Shown: positions 25,441-34,598, counted from the first letter of the stretch. The stretch is 46,010 bases of DNA from Bacteroidaceae bacterium (GCA_017615125.1 JAGAAS010000079.1:1-46010); one strand, 5' to 3'. The notes: generated by a model from the letters alone, not told the origin. A program made the numbers and translations.

Positions 25441-26106
25441 ATGAAGCGAAATCTTTTCCTCTCTATAGTTCTCCTCCTTTGCGCACTTCCTTCTCATGCG
25501 CAGCTTGAGGAACTGTTCTTCGATATGGACTTCAGCAAGCTGCAGTATTATGTACGTGCAGGCTACGAATCTCCTTGGAACTCAACGGCTAAGGAAGCGC
25601 TTGACCAACTGCTTACAAGTTCCTCATCGCAGACTTCAGGCGTCAGCTTCATCGGAGGATTCCGCGTACCCCTTTCTTCGGGGTTCTACGGGGGTATGGA
25701 AGCCGGGCTGATTGCGGGCTTCCGGCATACTGTGAGCAAGGAAACAAGTACGGGTATATTCGGCACCGAAGAGAAAGAAGGAACTTTCGACGATACAGTC
25801 CTACGCCCGTGGGTACAATGGACACCCTTGCTGACGGGTTATCGGTACGAACTGCTTCCTTTCTTGAAGGTGGACCTTCATGTAGGACTCAACATGCGCT
25901 TTTGTCCCTTCAGCTACCGCAACACCATCCTCACCATCGAGGGAGACTCCAAATGGTCGGCAGGAACCGAGAAGTGGGCCAACTATGAGCACTTCGTCTG
26001 GCGCCCTCAGTATGGCTTCTCGTTCCGCCTGTTCGACATCGCCGATTTTGGCTTGACGGCCTACGGCGTTGACGGACTTTTCTTCAACGTTACATACGAG
26101 TTCTAA
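25441..26106 (+). CDS. Putative outer-membrane beta-barrel protein
   Basis: 221 residues. Signal peptide to about residue 20 (LLLCALPSHAQ). The mature protein alternates hydrophobic and polar residues in strand-sized blocks (GVSFIGGFRVPLS, FYGGMEAGLIAGFRHT, LKVDLHVGLNMRF, RPQYGFSFRL) and ends in an aromatic residue (VTYEF), as small outer-membrane barrels do. No named family recognised. Its stop codon overlaps the stop of the convergent minus-strand gene by three bases. Confidence 0.7.
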   Translation: MKRNLFLSIVLLLCALPSHAQLEELFFDMDFSKLQYYVRAGYESPWNSTAKEALDQLLTSSSSQTSGVSFIGGFRVPLSSGFYGGMEAGLIAGFRHTVSKETSTGIFGTEEKEGTFDDTVLRPWVQWTPLLTGYRYELLPFLKVDLHVGLNMRFCPFSYRNTILTIEGDSKWSAGTEKWANYEHFVWRPQYGFSFRLFDIADFGLTAYGVDGLFFNVTYEF

Positions 26107-26474
26107 TCCTCTCCAGCAGGTCTGCGGATGAGGAACGTGCCCTTCTTGACGGGCACGGGAATGACTGTCACCCTGTCGTCGGAGTTGTTGACAACGAGCA
26201 GGGAGTTCTCATCGCTCAGCCTTTCGCATACGATGGTGTCGCCCGACGAGGGGCTGAGGGCGATAAGGCTGTCGTTCAGGAAGACAGAGATGTCCATCCC
26301 CGCGAAGTCGTTGCTGACAACGAACTGGAATACATCGCGTTGGCGCATTTTCCCCTTGTTTTTGGAGAGTTCGTCGGCTTGTAGCACGAAGGTGAAAACG
26401 AGCGCGATGACGGCAATAGCCAGCAGGGCAGTTCCTGTCAGGAAGTTTTTGTTGGCATTTCGGGCTTTTCTCAT
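26103..26474 (-). CDS. Small single-pass membrane protein of unknown function
   Basis: 123 residues from the ATG at 26472-26474 (MRKARNANKNFLTG). A longer frame reaches 26561, but the -7 element at 26520-26527 puts the transcript start near 26513, which rules that start out. One TM helix at ~13-33 (TGTALLAIAVIALVFTFVL), then ~90 residues on the far side of the membrane with beta-rich sequence (RDVFQFVVSNDFAGMDISVF, TVIPVPVKKGTFLI). No family recognised. It converges on the outer-membrane protein gene with overlapping stop codons. Confidence 0.65.
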   Translation of the reverse strand: MRKARNANKNFLTGTALLAIAVIALVFTFVLQADELSKNKGKMRQRDVFQFVVSNDFAGMDISVFLNDSLIALSPSSGDTIVCERLSDENSLLVVNNSDDRVTVIPVPVKKGTFLIRRPAGED

Positions 26475-26519
26475 AGGTCTCGGGGGCAGGCATCGTTGAG
26501 GAAACCGCCTGACCGACTG

Positions 26520-26527
26520 CAAAGATA
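26520..26527 (-). promoter_or_regulatory. Promoter -7 element for the small membrane protein
   Basis: Minus strand TATCTTTG, 45 nt upstream of the chosen start. It decides the start by excluding the upstream ATG. Confidence 0.45.
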
Positions 26528-26680
26528 ATCGAAAAACCCATGAAAACGAACATCTCTTCAAAAAAACTTTGCCCTTTCGTCCCTCCGTTTTTTCCCGCAG
26601 CCAACGAACCTCCCTCTAAGTGCGCTCTCCCCTTCGGCGTGTTTTACGGTCTTCGCAATATGTCTTCTCCAGCAGAATTT

Positions 26681-26735
26681 TTTCTTTCTACATCTCGCCG
26701 TATGAAGAAAGAAAAAAATTTTTTCCCTTCTTCAT
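26681..26735 (+). repeat. Dispersed A/T palindromic repeat, copy B
   Basis: It shares TTCTTTCTACATCTCGC, then ATGAAGAAAGAAAAAAA and TTTTTCCCTTCTTCAT, with copy C at 32279-32353. Copy C differs mainly by a duplicated 20-21 bp segment near its right end. Here the repeat is intergenic, about 60 bp upstream of the rimP promoter. Confidence 0.8.
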
Positions 26736-26794
26736 AATTATTTTTCCTTTTTCGAAAAAAATCGCTCGAAAAAGCAAAAAAATCGGCGGAAAAA

Positions 26795-26826
26795 TTTGCG
26801 TATTATATAAATAAGGTATACCTTTG
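26795..26826 (+). promoter_or_regulatory. Promoter of the rimP-nusA-infB operon
   Basis: TTTG (26795-26798), exactly 20 bp, then TACCTTTG (26819-26826): a textbook Bacteroidota promoter. Transcription would start near 26832, only about 55 nt before the rimP ATG. Confidence 0.7.
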
Positions 26827-26838
26827 CCGCCGATTTAG

Positions 26839-26865
26839 ATGATTAAATGTGCGTGGCTCCTCTAA
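26839..26865 (+). CDS. Possible leader peptide of the rimP operon
   Basis: An eight-codon frame (MIKCAWLL, stop TAA at 26863-26865) lying between the predicted transcript start and the terminator-like hairpin. Its last codons and stop run through the 5' arm and loop of that hairpin, so a translating ribosome would keep the hairpin open. Whether it is translated is unknown; no ribosome binding site is visible and its 5' leader would be only about 7 nt. Confidence 0.3.
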   Translation: MIKCAWLL

Positions 26866-26879
26866 AAGGGAGCTTTTTT
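26856..26879 (+). promoter_or_regulatory. Terminator-like hairpin in the rimP leader (attenuator candidate)
   Basis: GCTCCT (26856-26861) pairs with GGGAGC (26868-26873), loop CTAAAA, followed immediately by six T (26874-26879). It lies downstream of the promoter and 7 nt before the rimP ATG, so any termination here would reduce rimP, nusA and infB together. NusA is known to promote pausing and intrinsic termination, so feedback is a natural hypothesis. Confidence 0.6.
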
Positions 26880-26886
26880 ATTGAAT

Positions 26887-27351
26887 ATGATAGAGAAAAA
26901 GAAAGTTCAAGAGATTGTAAATGAGTGGCTTGGCGGGAAAGACTATTTTCTCGTAGACATTACTGTCAGCAACGACAACCAAATCGCTGTGGAAATAGAT
27001 CATGCCGACGGCGTGTGGATTGAAGACTGCGTGGACCTAAGCAGGTTCATCGAGTCGCGCTTGAACCGCGACGAGGAAGACTACGAGCTCGAGGTGGGCT
27101 CGGCAGGCCTCGGGCAGCCGTTCAAGGTTGTTCAGCAGTACCGCATCCATATCGGGCACGATGTGGAGGTGCTCGCCAACGACGGGCGCAAGTATCGCGG
27201 CGTGCTGAAGGCTGCCGACAACGACACGTTCACGGTAGCAGTCCCCGAGAAAGTCAGGGAAGAAGGCGCCAAGCGCCCCAAGCTGACCGACGTCGACCAT
27301 ACATGGGCCTACGCCGACGTGAAATACTGCAAGTATCTCATCACTTTCTGA
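26887..27351 (+). CDS. rimP: Ribosome maturation factor RimP
   Basis: 154 residues from the ATG at 26887; an in-frame TTG at 26881 would add two residues. RimP is needed for late 30S subunit assembly. The N-terminal alpha/beta domain (VQEIVNEWL..YFLVDITVSNDNQIAVEIDHADGVWIEDCVDLSRFIES) includes the family's VDxxxxxIxxxxDLSR pattern, followed by LEVGSAGLGQPFKVVQQYRIHIG and a C-terminal SH3-like domain. The conserved order rimP-nusA-infB is kept, with 43 bp to nusA. Confidence 0.93.
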   Translation: MIEKKKVQEIVNEWLGGKDYFLVDITVSNDNQIAVEIDHADGVWIEDCVDLSRFIESRLNRDEEDYELEVGSAGLGQPFKVVQQYRIHIGHDVEVLANDGRKYRGVLKAADNDTFTVAVPEKVREEGAKRPKLTDVDHTWAYADVKYCKYLITF

Positions 27352-27394
27352 TAAATACCTCATCCTCAACCGAATAATCATAAAAAATACAATA

Positions 27395-28657
27395 ATGGCA
27401 ACAGCAAAAGACAAGAACACCCCCAACCTGGTGGATATGTTCACCGAGTTCAAAGAGTCAAAAAACATCGACCGTTCCACGCTCATAAGCGTTCTCGAAG
27501 AGAGTTTTCATAGCGTCATCGCCAAGATGTACGGAACGGACGAGAACTACGACGTAATCGTCAATCCCGACAAAGGAGACTTCGAGATCTACCGCAACCG
27601 CGAGGTTGTCGCCGACGAAGACTTCGAGGACGAGAACACGCAGATCCGTCTGAGTGACGCCCGTCAGATAGACGAGGACTATGAAGAGGGCGAAGAGGTA
27701 AGCGAGGAAGTGAAGTTCTCCGATTTCGGACGCCGCGCTATCCTTACGCTCCGCCAGACCCTTGCAGCCAAGATCCTGGAGCTGGAAAAAGACAGCCTGT
27801 ACAACAAGTACAAAGACAAGGTCGGAACCATCATCACCGCCGAAGTATATCAGATTTGGAAGAAGGAACTCCTGCTGCTCGACGACGAGGGCAACGAGCT
27901 GCTGCTTCCCAAAACCGAGCAGATTCCCGGCGATTACTTCCGCAAGGGTGAGACCGTACGCGCTGTCGTCCTTCGCGTCGACAACGAGAACAACAATCCG
28001 AAGATTTATCTCAGCCGAACCGCTCCCACGTTCCTTCAGCGTCTGCTGGAGCAGGAAGTTCCCGAGATCAACGACGGACTTATCACCGTTCGCCGTATTG
28101 CCCGCATCCCGGGCGAGCGCGCAAAGATTGCCGTCGAGAGCTACGACGACCGTATCGACCCTGTAGGCGCCTGCGTGGGTGTGAAAGGATCCCGTATTCA
28201 CGGCATCGTGCGTGAGCTGCGCAACGAAAACATCGACGTTGTCAACTTCTCGTCGAACATTGAGATATTCATCAAGCGTGCTCTTCGTCCCGCTGAAGTG
28301 TCTACTTTGTCGCTCGATACAGAAAACCATAAGGTGGAAGTTTATTTGAAGCCCGAGGAAGTGTCGCGAGCTATCGGCAAGGGCGGCACGAACATCAAGC
28401 TGGCAAGCATGCTGACGGAGTACACCATCGATGTCTTCCGCGAGATTGACGACAATCAGGAGGAAGACGTTTACTTGGAGGAATTTGCCGACGACATCGA
28501 CCAGTGGATCATCGACCAGTTCCTCAACGTCGGGCTCGATACCGCAAAGAGCGTGCTTGCTTGTTCTCGCAGCGAGCTCATCCGCAAAACCGACTTGGAA
28601 GAGGATACCATCGACAACGTGCTCGACATCCTCAGCGCCGAGTTTGAAGAAAACTAA
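27395..28657 (+). CDS. nusA: Transcription termination/antitermination factor NusA
   Basis: 420 residues. The N-terminal RNA polymerase-binding domain (~1-125) is followed by an S1 domain (~130-200; GTIITAEVYQIWKKELLLLD) and two KH domains (GACVGVKGSRIHGIVREL near 255-275 and AIGKGGTNIKLASML near 328-345) carrying GxxG loops. The C-terminal acidic repeats of E. coli NusA are absent, as in many bacteria; a helical end (~365-420) remains. It binds nascent RNA and polymerase to modulate pausing and termination. Between rimP and infB, 49 bp before infB. Confidence 0.95.
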   Translation: MATAKDKNTPNLVDMFTEFKESKNIDRSTLISVLEESFHSVIAKMYGTDENYDVIVNPDKGDFEIYRNREVVADEDFEDENTQIRLSDARQIDEDYEEGEEVSEEVKFSDFGRRAILTLRQTLAAKILELEKDSLYNKYKDKVGTIITAEVYQIWKKELLLLDDEGNELLLPKTEQIPGDYFRKGETVRAVVLRVDNENNNPKIYLSRTAPTFLQRLLEQEVPEINDGLITVRRIARIPGERAKIAVESYDDRIDPVGACVGVKGSRIHGIVRELRNENIDVVNFSSNIEIFIKRALRPAEVSTLSLDTENHKVEVYLKPEEVSRAIGKGGTNIKLASMLTEYTIDVFREIDDNQEEDVYLEEFADDIDQWIIDQFLNVGLDTAKSVLACSRSELIRKTDLEEDTIDNVLDILSAEFEEN

Positions 28658-28706
28658 ATGATTTCTTACTCCACCAATCATTCGTATCACCATTCAACTT
28701 GAATAA

Positions 28707-31625
28707 ATGGCAAGATTAGGAAAAGTAGTTAAAGACTTAAATATCGGGAAGCAGCGCGCTGTTGATTTCCTTGAGAAGAAGGGATGCCCCATTGACGACG
28801 ACATCAATGCGAAGTTGACGGAGGAGCAGTATTCTCTTCTTTTAAAAGAATTCAGTTCCGACAAGGATCTGAAGGTTCAGACAGAGAAGCGCCAGGCTGA
28901 ACGTCAGGTGTCAAAGGAGCGCAATAAGGAAGACGAGAAGAAGAAAACAGCTGCGAAGGCAACTGAAACGATTGAGACAGTCGTTCCGGATGAGGCTAAG
29001 CCTCGCTTCAAGGCTGTGGGGAAGATTGACCTTGAGTCGCTGTCGGGTTCTCGCAAGAAGGCGAAGGCAGCAGCCGAACCAGCTCAGGAAGCAGCGCCTG
29101 AAAAGGAGAGTGAAGCGCCAGCTTTGCCCAAAGAGGAAGAAGTGCTTCCGCAGGGAGACGAGGCCGAGAAGGCTCCTGCTGCTGAGAAGTCGGAAGAGAC
29201 GGCTGTCGCAGAAAAGGGATCGGCTTCCGAGAATACGATAGAGGGCACTCCTACCGAAGAAATCGCTGCCGTCGAGAACGCAGAAGAGCCGGAAGAGAAG
29301 GCTCCGGTAGAGGAGAAGAAAGAGGAAATCTTCGAGTTTGATCATCCCGAGCTGAAGGTGAAGCCGACAGTACTCGGAAAGATGGACCTGAGCGCTATCA
29401 ATCAATCTACTCGTCCAAAGAAGAAGACAAAAGAGGAGAAGAAGAAAGAACGCGAGGAAAAGGAGAAGGAACACCAGGAGCAACGCAAGCAACTCCGCGA
29501 CAGCATCCTGAAAGACATTCACGGCGCTACTGGAACGGGCGAGAAGAAGAAGCGCAACCGCATCGGGGCTGAGCGAGTGGACATCAACAAAGCTGGAGCC
29601 AGCATCGCGCAGTCTTCACAGGGCGAGAGCCGTTCAGAACAGCGCGGAGGCGGCAAGGACCGTCGTGGGCGCGGTAGCGACAGGGATCGTGAGAGAGCAC
29701 GTCGTATCTTCGAGAAGAATGATGTCAGCGAGGAGGATGTTTCGCGTCAGGTACGCGACACGTTGGCGCGTCTCACCAACAAGCAGAAATCCAGCTCTGC
29801 CAAATACCGCAAGGAGAAACGCGAGCAGGCCGTCAGCCGTCAACAACAGCTCGAGAGCGAAGAACTGGCAATGAGCCGCGTTCTGAAGCTCACCGAGTTC
29901 GTAACGGCAAACGAGCTTGCAAACATGATGAACATAAACGTGGCACAAGTAATAAGCACGTGCATGAGCGTTGGCATCATGGTGTCGATCAACCAGCGCC
30001 TCGACGCGGAGACAATCAATCTAGTTGCCTCGGAATTTGATTTCACTACGGAATATGTGAGCGCCGATGTGGCGCAGGCTGTTACCGAGGAGGCTGACAA
30101 GGAAGAAGATCTGGAGCCTCGTGCACCTATCGTTACGGTTATGGGACACGTCGATCACGGTAAGACATCGTTGCTCGACTATATCCGAAAGTCCAACGTC
30201 ATTGCCGGAGAAGCCGGAGGAATCACTCAGCACATCGGCGCCTACAACGTGCAGCTCGAGGACGGCAGACGAATCACGTTCCTGGATACTCCTGGACACG
30301 AGGCGTTTACTGCAATGCGTGCACGCGGAGCTCAAGTTACTGACGTCGCTATTATTATCGTTGCTGCCGACGACGATGTGATGCCGCAGACGCGCGAAGC
30401 CATCAGCCACGCGCAGGCAGCCAACGTCCCGATGGTATTTGCTATCAACAAGATTGATAAACCCCATGCCGATCCTGAGCGAGTGAAACGTTCGCTTGCT
30501 GAAATGAACCTGCTCGTCGAGGACTGGGGAGGCAAGTATCAGTCGCAGGACATCAGCGCCAAGCAAGGAATCGGCGTGCACGAACTAATGGAAAAGGTTC
30601 TTCTGGAAGCCGAGATGCTCGACTTGAAAGCTAATCCGAACCGCAAGGCAACAGGAACCGTCATTGAGTCAACGCTCGACAAAGGCAGGGGATACGTGGC
30701 TACGCTCCTTATCTCTAACGGTACGCTTCATGTAGGCGACATTGTGCTTGCCGGAACGCACTTCGGGCGTGTGAAAGCTATGTTCAACGAGCGCAATCAG
30801 CGCATCAAACAGGCAGGACCGTCCGAGCCCGTCCTTATTCTCGGCTTGAATGGTGCTCCAACGGCAGGCGACGCTTTTCACGTCATCGATACCGATCAGG
30901 AAGCGCGCGAGATTGCCAACCGGCGCGAGCAGCTCCAGCGCGAACAAGGGCTCCGCACCCAGAAAATGCTTACGCTCGACGAAGTGGGGCGCCGTATCGC
31001 TTTGGGAGACTTCCAGCAGCTTAATATCATCGTCAAGGGCGACGTGGACGGCTCCATCGAGGCTCTTTCAGACTCGCTTATCAAGCTGTCAACCGAGCAT
31101 ATCCAGGTGAATGTCATCCACAAGGCTGTGGGAGAAATCTCCGAGTCGGACGTATCGCTGGCTGCCGCTTCGCAAGCCATCATCGTCGGCTTCCAAGTGC
31201 GTCCTTCGCAGGGAGCACGTAAGCTGGCCGACAACGAAGGCGTCGACATCCGCTTGTATTCCATCATCTACGATGCTATCGAGGAGGTGAAGGCGGCTAT
31301 GGAAGGCATGCTTGCGCCTACTGTCAAGGAGGAGATTACCTCTACCATCGAAGTGCGCGAGGTATTCCACATCTCGAAGGTGGGATACGTTGCCGGAGCT
31401 ATGGTTCGCGAAGGTAAGGTGAAGCGTTCCGACAGGGCGCGCCTCATTCGCGACGGTATCGTTATCTTTACAGGCGACATCAATGCGCTGAAGCGTTTCA
31501 AGGACGACGTAAAGGAAGTCGGGACGAACTTCGAGTGCGGTATCAGCCTTGTAAACTGCAACGACATCAAGGTAGGCGACATCATCGAGACGTTTACCCA
31601 GATAGAAGTGAAGCAAACGCTGTAG
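28707..31625 (+). CDS. infB: Translation initiation factor IF-2
   Basis: 972 residues. The N-terminal IF2 domain ([24 protein letters not shown]) is followed by a long Lys/Glu/Ala-rich linker (~75-345) and a second IF2_N-type region (~390-450). The GTPase domain begins near 470 with GHVDHGKTS (480-488), DTPGHEAF and NKIDKP. Domains II-IV end the protein ([37 protein letters not shown]). IF2 places fMet-tRNA on the 30S subunit and drives subunit joining. A 12-bp hairpin follows the stop at 31637-31667. Confidence 0.97.
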   Translation: MARLGKVVKDLNIGKQRAVDFLEKKGCPIDDDINAKLTEEQYSLLLKEFSSDKDLKVQTEKRQAERQVSKERNKEDEKKKTAAKATETIETVVPDEAKPRFKAVGKIDLESLSGSRKKAKAAAEPAQEAAPEKESEAPALPKEEEVLPQGDEAEKAPAAEKSEETAVAEKGSASENTIEGTPTEEIAAVENAEEPEEKAPVEEKKEEIFEFDHPELKVKPTVLGKMDLSAINQSTRPKKKTKEEKKKEREEKEKEHQEQRKQLRDSILKDIHGATGTGEKKKRNRIGAERVDINKAGASIAQSSQGESRSEQRGGGKDRRGRGSDRDRERARRIFEKNDVSEEDVSRQVRDTLARLTNKQKSSSAKYRKEKREQAVSRQQQLESEELAMSRVLKLTEFVTANELANMMNINVAQVISTCMSVGIMVSINQRLDAETINLVASEFDFTTEYVSADVAQAVTEEADKEEDLEPRAPIVTVMGHVDHGKTSLLDYIRKSNVIAGEAGGITQHIGAYNVQLEDGRRITFLDTPGHEAFTAMRARGAQVTDVAIIIVAADDDVMPQTREAISHAQAANVPMVFAINKIDKPHADPERVKRSLAEMNLLVEDWGGKYQSQDISAKQGIGVHELMEKVLLEAEMLDLKANPNRKATGTVIESTLDKGRGYVATLLISNGTLHVGDIVLAGTHFGRVKAMFNERNQRIKQAGPSEPVLILGLNGAPTAGDAFHVIDTDQEAREIANRREQLQREQGLRTQKMLTLDEVGRRIALGDFQQLNIIVKGDVDGSIEALSDSLIKLSTEHIQVNVIHKAVGEISESDVSLAAASQAIIVGFQVRPSQGARKLADNEGVDIRLYSIIYDAIEEVKAAMEGMLAPTVKEEITSTIEVREVFHISKVGYVAGAMVREGKVKRSDRARLIRDGIVIFTGDINALKRFKDDVKEVGTNFECGISLVNCNDIKVGDIIETFTQIEVKQTL

Positions 31626-31636
31626 CTGAGTAGCTG

Positions 31637-31667
31637 AGGCGCGAGGCCCCGCAAAGGGCCTGCGCCT
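31637..31667 (+). terminator. Hairpin after infB
   Basis: AGGCGC/GCGCCT and AGGCCC/GGGCCT stack around a CGCAAA loop with one bulged G. Only TTCC follows, so it is likely an inefficient terminator or processing site before cvpA. Confidence 0.5.
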
Positions 31668-31695
31668 TTCCAACCTTATTCCGATAGGATAGACT

Positions 31696-32379
31696 ATGAA
31701 TCTGATAGATATCGTTCTTGGCTTGCTCTTGGTGCTGGGAGTTATCTCGGGCGTCAAGGAGGGGCTGGTGCGGCAGGTTGCCGGGCTGGCAGGACTCATT
31801 GCCGGCATTGTGCTGGGAAGAATGTGGTACTTGCGCGTAGCAGATGAGCTGAACCCGATACTTGGGCTCTCGGAGCGGACGACGCAGGTCGTTGCCTTCA
31901 TCCTGATACTCATCCTTGTGCCCCTTGCCCTCTCTGCCGTCGCCTGGCTCATCTCCAAATTGCTCTCCTCCGTAGGGCTGGGAGGTATCAACCGCCTGCT
32001 CGGAGCCCTTTTCGGCGCGCTCAAGTATGCAGTGCTTGCCGGACTGCTCATTACGGCTCTCGAGTCGTTCGATGCGGAAGGGCACTTCGTGAGTATGAAG
32101 CAACGCGAGGAGTCGGCACTCTACAAGCCCATCCATTCGATATCCGACGTGATGCTCAAGGAAGTGAAGGAGCAGATAAAGAAATGGAAGGAAGAGGACA
32201 AGCAGAAGGAGCAGGACGAGGAAGCGCCCGAGAGCGAGTCAGAAGCGCCTGAGAGCGAGTCGGAGGAAGAGGAAATTATTCTTTCTACATCTCGCGAGAT
32301 GAAGAAAGAAAAAAAATTTTTCCCTTCTCGAAAAAAAATTTTCCCTTCTTCATATTCAAACGGGAGTTACAATGTCTGA
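31696..32379 (+). CDS. cvpA: CvpA family membrane protein with repeat-derived tail
   Basis: 227 residues. Residues ~1-165 hold four TM helices and match CvpA ([40 protein letters not shown]). The family is linked to colicin V export in E. coli and envelope homeostasis elsewhere. After ~165 an acidic Lys/Glu/Ser linker follows ([18 protein letters not shown]). From about residue 195 the protein is encoded by copy C of the dispersed A/T repeat (32279-32353), giving [18 protein letters not shown]. The stop overlaps the sufB start by 8 bp. The tail is probably an accident of repeat insertion rather than a functional domain. Confidence 0.85.
   Translation: MNLIDIVLGLLLVLGVISGVKEGLVRQVAGLAGLIAGIVLGRMWYLRVADELNPILGLSERTTQVVAFILILILVPLALSAVAWLISKLLSSVGLGGINRLLGALFGALKYAVLAGLLITALESFDAEGHFVSMKQREESALYKPIHSISDVMLKEVKEQIKKWKEEDKQKEQDEEAPESESEAPESESEEEEIILSTSREMKKEKKFFPSRKKIFPSSYSNGSYNV
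32279..32353 (+). repeat. Dispersed A/T palindromic repeat, copy C (inside cvpA)
   Basis: It begins with CTTTCT, A, CATCTCGCGAGATG, A, AGAAAG: a 28-bp palindrome with a single mismatched pair (32281-32308). It continues with A8T5CCCTTCTCG, then a second AAAAAAAATTTTCCCTTCT before TTCAT. It is identical over 37 bp to copy A and very close to copy B. Here it is read in frame as the end of CvpA and lies directly upstream of sufB. Confidence 0.8.
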
Positions 32380-33823
32380 GTCCAACGCTTTTGCAAAGCA
32401 GCTTGCCGAGGAGAAATACAAGTACGGCTTCACTACAGACGTCGATACGGATGTTTTCCAGCGCGGGCTCAACGAGGAAGTCGTCAGGCAGATTTCGTCC
32501 CGCAAGGGAGAGCCTGAGTGGCTACTCGATTTCCGCCTTCGCGCCTACAGGCATTGGACTACGCAGACATGCCCCCGTTGGGCACACCTCAAGTTGCCTG
32601 AGATAGACTATCAGGCCATTTCGTACTACGCCGAGCCGATGAGCCGCAAGAAGGGGCCGCAGTCTCTTGACGAGATTGACCCTGAGGTAATGAAGACGTT
32701 CGACAAGCTCGGCATCCCCCTCGAGGAACGTCTGGCGCTGAGCGGCAACACAGCCGTCGACGCCGTGATGGATTCCGTCTCGGTGAAGACGACTTTCAAG
32801 GAGCGGCTGGCTGAAAAGGGCATCATCTTCTGCTCCATCAGCGAGGCTGTCAGGGAATATCCCGATCTGGTGCGCCAGTATCTGGGCTCTGTAGTAAGCT
32901 ACCGCGACAATTTCTTTGCGGCGCTCAACTCTGCCGTCTTCAGCGACGGCTCTTTCGTGTACATCCCCGAGGGAGTGCGCTGCCCTATGGAGCTTTCGAC
33001 CTACTTCCGCATCAATGCAGCAGGGACGGGGCAGTTTGAACGGACGTTGATAGTGGCTGATAAAGACAGCTATGTCTCTTACCTTGAAGGCTGTACCGCG
33101 CCGATGAGGGATGAGAACCAGTTGCATGCCGCTATCGTGGAGATTATTGTCCTCGACAGAGCGGAAGTGAAGTATTCAACGGTGCAGAACTGGTATCCCG
33201 GCGACGAGAACGGACAAGGCGGCGTTTTCAACTTTGTTACCAAGCGGGGACATTGTCGGGGCGTCAACAGCAAGCTTTCATGGACTCAGGTGGAGACAGG
33301 ATCGGCCATCACGTGGAAGTATCCCAGCTGCGTGCTTTCGGGAGAGAACTCCGTGGGTGAGTTCTATTCTGTTGCCGTTACGAATAATTACCAGCAGGCG
33401 GATACAGGCACGAAGATGATTCACCTCGGGCGCAATACGCGTAGTACCATTATCTCGAAGGGTATCTCAGCGGGGCACAGCTCCAATGCCTATCGAGGGC
33501 TCGTCCGTGTGGGCGAGAAGGCCGAAGGGGCTCGCAACTACAGTCAGTGCGATTCGCTGCTGCTGGGCGACAAATGCGGGGCGCACACGTTCCCGTATAT
33601 GGATATCCACAACGAAACGGCCATTGTGGAGCACGAAGCCTCCACGTCGAAGATTAGCGAAGAGCAGATCTTCTACTGCAATCAGCGCGGCATCAAGACG
33701 GAAGACGCCATCGGGCTCATTGTGAACGGGTACGCGAAGGAAGTGCTGAACAAGTTGCCTATGGAATTTGCCGTTGAAGCTCAAAAGCTGCTTAGTGTAT
33801 CACTCGAAGGCTCGGTTGGATAA
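32372..33823 (+). CDS. sufB: Fe-S cluster assembly protein SufB
   Basis: 483 residues, full length. SufB is the scaffold of the SufBCD complex on which Fe-S clusters form. Recognisable parts: [66 protein letters not shown], the core beta-helix, and near the C-terminus [13 protein letters not shown] followed by [21 protein letters not shown]. It begins inside the end of cvpA and is followed by sufC, sufD and sufS. No sufE, sufU or regulator is visible in the window. Confidence 0.96.
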   Translation: MSESNAFAKQLAEEKYKYGFTTDVDTDVFQRGLNEEVVRQISSRKGEPEWLLDFRLRAYRHWTTQTCPRWAHLKLPEIDYQAISYYAEPMSRKKGPQSLDEIDPEVMKTFDKLGIPLEERLALSGNTAVDAVMDSVSVKTTFKERLAEKGIIFCSISEAVREYPDLVRQYLGSVVSYRDNFFAALNSAVFSDGSFVYIPEGVRCPMELSTYFRINAAGTGQFERTLIVADKDSYVSYLEGCTAPMRDENQLHAAIVEIIVLDRAEVKYSTVQNWYPGDENGQGGVFNFVTKRGHCRGVNSKLSWTQVETGSAITWKYPSCVLSGENSVGEFYSVAVTNNYQQADTGTKMIHLGRNTRSTIISKGISAGHSSNAYRGLVRVGEKAEGARNYSQCDSLLLGDKCGAHTFPYMDIHNETAIVEHEASTSKISEEQIFYCNQRGIKTEDAIGLIVNGYAKEVLNKLPMEFAVEAQKLLSVSLEGSVG

Positions 33824-33836
33824 TAGAAAAACTGAT

Positions 33837-34598
33837 ATGAGTAATAATACGAACGAGATGCTTAATATAAAAAACCTTCACGCTTCTATCGCAGGCAAGG
33901 AGATACTGAAAGGTATCGACCTGGAGGTGCGACAGGGAGAGGTGCATGCTATAATGGGTCCTAACGGTTCGGGAAAGAGCACGCTCAGCAATGTCCTCGT
34001 GGGGCATCCTGCTTATACCGTCACGGAAGGCTCGGTTACGTTCCGCGGGAAGAACCTGCTGGAGATGGCGCCTGAGGACCGCAGTCACGAGGGCTTGTTT
34101 CTCTCTTTCCAGTATCCTGTGGAGATTCCTGGCGTCAGTATGGTCAACTTCATGAGGACGGCTGTGAACGAGCAGCGTGCTTATAAAGGGCTGGAACCCC
34201 TCAGCGCCAACGAGTTTCTCAAGCTGATGCGCGAGAAGAGGGCTCTCGTGGGGCTCGACAGCAAGCTTGCCAACCGTTCCGTCAACGAAGGGTTCAGCGG
34301 AGGTGAGAAAAAGCGCAACGAGATTTTCCAGATGGCGATGCTCGAGCCTTGTCTGAGTATTCTCGACGAGACAGACTCAGGGCTCGATATCGATGCGCTC
34401 CGTATCGTGGCAGAAGGAGTCAACAAGCTTCATACACCCGACAATTCCGTTATCGTTATCACGCATTATCAGCGTCTTCTGAACTATATTCATCCTGATG
34501 TCGTTCATGTTCTTTACGAAGGGCGCATCGTGAAGACAGCAGGGCCGGAGCTTGCTTTGGAACTGGAAGAGCGGGGTTACGACTGGTTAAAAGAATAG
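33837..34598 (+). CDS. sufC: Fe-S assembly ATPase SufC
   Basis: 253 residues from the ATG at 33837, 13 bp after sufB; the frame is open further upstream but overlaps sufB. ABC-type ATPase that powers the SufBCD scaffold. Walker A GPNGSGKST (41-49), Q-loop FQYPVEIPGV, the signature FSGGEKKRNE and Walker B LSILDETDSGLD are all present. The SGGEKKR and DETDSGLD forms are specific to SufC rather than to transporters. Cytoplasmic. Confidence 0.96.
   Translation: MSNNTNEMLNIKNLHASIAGKEILKGIDLEVRQGEVHAIMGPNGSGKSTLSNVLVGHPAYTVTEGSVTFRGKNLLEMAPEDRSHEGLFLSFQYPVEIPGVSMVNFMRTAVNEQRAYKGLEPLSANEFLKLMREKRALVGLDSKLANRSVNEGFSGGEKKRNEIFQMAMLEPCLSILDETDSGLDIDALRIVAEGVNKLHTPDNSVIVITHYQRLLNYIHPDVVHVLYEGRIVKTAGPELALELEERGYDWLKE

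Larger units (their letters stand above)
26475..26886. other. Divergent intergenic region before rimP
   Basis: 412 bp without a full gene. It contains the leftward promoter (26520-26527), copy B of the dispersed repeat (26681-26735), an A/T-rich stretch with TTTTTCGAAAAA (26750-26761), the rimP promoter (26795-26826), and a leader with attenuator-like hairpin (26839-26879). Nothing recognised at 26540-26680. Confidence 0.6.
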
